A stretch of 64,000 bases of DNA. Source: Culturomica massiliensis (lineage in GTDB: Bacteria > Bacteroidota > Bacteroidia > Bacteroidales > Marinifilaceae). How positions within the stretch are numbered: the stretch's first letter is position 1; every line of letters begins with the position of its first letter. Positions 62,670 through 64,000 of this stretch are shown here, one piece after another. A program made the position numbers and the translations under genes. The stretch lies in contig NZ_LT594621.1 of NCBI RefSeq assembly GCF_900091655.1, forward strand, positions 1,922,001-1,986,000, in the 5' to 3' direction. A model generated the notes under the pieces. That model was not told the DNA's origin. It saw only the letters and a program-made list of their open reading frames with translations, and searched no databases.

Positions 62670-63875
62670 TTACTTTTTATTTTTCTTATCGCTTCCCGGC
62701 GGTTTAGGCATAAACGGACTGGATTCGGTTTCTCCGGTTTGCGGAGGCCCCATAGCCGGTTTACCCGTTTGCATCCCGATCACGACCTCCTCTCCTTCCT
62801 GCAAGCCGTTTACCACCTCCACAACAGAGGTCAACAAAGTACCTAACCGAACCTCTTTCTGTTCCAACGTATCTCCTTTCTTCACCCACACCGTTTTTTG
62901 CAATGCCGGATTTTCTACCTGTACCGGTTCCAAAATAACTCCGCTTGCTTCAGCAACCTGATAATCGGGGACAAACTTCAGGGCCTTCGGAGAAATTGTC
63001 AGCACACCGTTCTTTTCCAGGGTATAAATAGATACCGTCGCCGTCAATCCCGGCTTCAGCTTTAGATCGGGATTCGGTGCGCTGATAACGACTTCATAAG
63101 TCACGACGTTCGACTCGACAGTCGCTTCCAGGCGTACCTGAGTTACCACTCCCTCAAAAATATCGTTCGGATAGGCATCTACAGAGAATGTCACCCGCTG
63201 TCCGTCCATCACCTGACCGATATCGGCCTCATCTACATCCGCAATTACCTGCATCTCCGTCAAATCTTTAGCAATTGTGAACAAAGTCGGTGTTTCGAAA
63301 CCGGCAGCAACCGTCTGTCCTTCTTCCACTTCCCGGCTGATCACGACACCGTCAATCGGACTGGTTATCACAGCATACCCCAGATTACGCCTTACCTTTA
63401 CAATATCTGCTTTGGATTTGTCATAAGTGCTTTTCGCTTTTTCGTAATTATAGGTCGCACTCTCGTAATCGGTATCACTGATCAGTTTTTTCTCAAAAAG
63501 TACCTTGCTCCGGGCATAATTTTTCTGCTGATAATCATATTCGGCCTTGGCATTCGCCAATTGAGCCTCCTGTGATTCCAGTTCGGCCTGTAAAGTCACT
63601 TTATCCATTTCTGCTATCAACTGCCCTTTTTTTACGACACTATTGTAATCGACGTAAATTTTATCTACGATTCCGGATACCTGGGTACCGACATCGACTT
63701 TCGTCACCGGCTCAACCGTTCCTGTTGCAGAGACCATATTCGAAATACGTTCTCTTTTCACCTGTGTTGTCTCCCAGCTGAGTGCTCTCCCGGGCGAAGC
63801 TCCCAGAAAAAAATAGCAGACAACTCCGATAACCGCTACTCCGGCAATTCCTAAAACAATCTTTTTCATTTTCAT
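62670..63875 (-). CDS. MacA-type periplasmic adaptor (membrane fusion protein)
   Basis: 401 aa. Membrane anchor at the N-terminus (IVLGIAGVAVIGVVCYFFL). Biotinyl-lipoyl hybrid (VGTQVSGIVDKIYVDYNSVV), helical hairpin (AQLANAKAEYDYQQKNYARS), GVVISREVEEGQTVAAGFE and beta-barrel. The C-terminus is a Pro- and Lys-rich tail. Connects the MacB-type permease to the TolC-like channel encoded upstream. Confidence 0.92.
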   Translation of the reverse strand: MKMKKIVLGIAGVAVIGVVCYFFLGASPGRALSWETTQVKRERISNMVSATGTVEPVTKVDVGTQVSGIVDKIYVDYNSVVKKGQLIAEMDKVTLQAELESQEAQLANAKAEYDYQQKNYARSKVLFEKKLISDTDYESATYNYEKAKSTYDKSKADIVKVRRNLGYAVITSPIDGVVISREVEEGQTVAAGFETPTLFTIAKDLTEMQVIADVDEADIGQVMDGQRVTFSVDAYPNDIFEGVVTQVRLEATVESNVVTYEVVISAPNPDLKLKPGLTATVSIYTLEKNGVLTISPKALKFVPDYQVAEASGVILEPVQVENPALQKTVWVKKGDTLEQKEVRLGTLLTSVVEVVNGLQEGEEVVIGMQTGKPAMGPPQTGETESSPFMPKPPGSDKKNKK

Positions 63876-63901
63876 ATCGTTTTATTTATCGATTTCTTTA
63901 A

Positions 63902-64000
63902 TTAATTCAACTGTATCCCTTTTCCCTGGTAAAAATTCAGCAATTGTAAATTCAATACAGCCATATATTTGGCTTGTACCAATTCTTGTTGTGCTGCCAG
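63902..64000 (-). CDS. TolC family outer-membrane protein, C-terminal end only
   Basis: The last 32 codons are in the window (LAAQQELVQAKYMAVLNLQL, ending YQGKGIQLN, stop at 63904-63902). They match the C-terminal helix of TolC-family channel proteins. The rest is beyond the right edge. It is the first gene of the export operon seen here, with the adaptor 26 bp downstream. Confidence 0.8.
   Translation of the reverse strand: MAAQQELVQAKYMAVLNLQLLNFYQGKGIQLN

Overview
The window looks like a chromosomal segment of a gut Bacteroidales bacterium, most likely an Odoribacter or Butyricimonas relative. The species guess is inference. Evidence: SusC/OmpA-style outer-membrane barrels with carboxypeptidase-regulatory N-termini, a GLPGLI protein, DUF2141, DUF3472, DUF4434, DUF4954 and DUF6769-type proteins, promoters of the TTTG / TAnnTTTG Bacteroidetes type, and few Shine-Dalgarno sequences.

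Layout. 1-590: the end of an unknown accessory segment with a frameshifted gene, then a tRNA-3'-end-like fragment and a terminator. 690-10849: a TonB-receptor/GLPGLI operon, a decayed C39-peptidase peptide exporter, two tandem thioredoxin-like lipoproteins and a two-component system. Shared direct repeats suggest these are one regulon. 10982-26844: mostly core genes (proC, folD, ffh, mnmA, SpmAB-like, prolyl-tRNA deacylase, TIGR01212 radical SAM). Embedded there is a DUF2141/TonB-receptor operon plus a membrane-protein/winged-helix pair that share a palindromic operator. 27169-29901: ppdK.

29854-40849: an AT-rich integrative element of about 10.9 kb inserted at the ppdK terminator. It is flanked by an exact 86-bp direct repeat, and the 4-nt loop of the terminator hairpin is reverse-complemented between the two ends. 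It carries a tyrosine recombinase, an SF2-helicase-like protein with a GCGATT P-loop variant, RadC, structured non-coding DNA, a WG-repeat lipoprotein broken by an IS30-family element, and a translationally coupled cassette with an aspartic protease (retropepsin-like) and what looks like its catalytically dead paralogue. This element is the best candidate for something undescribed.

40946-46981: a CusABC/CzcABC-type heavy-metal RND efflux operon led by a His-rich small protein and preceded by a TGCAACT-A-AGTTGCA palindrome. 48070-52953: a TonB receptor divergent from an OmpR-type two-component system, with four phased 11-bp repeats between them. 53023-55562: an MFS sugar transporter and a Tat-secreted DUF4434 protein. 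55790-56313: a 157-bp tandem repeat. 56506-58512: DUF4954. 58584-64000: a LytTR/LytS two-component system downstream of a MacAB-TolC-type export operon whose TolC gene runs off the window.
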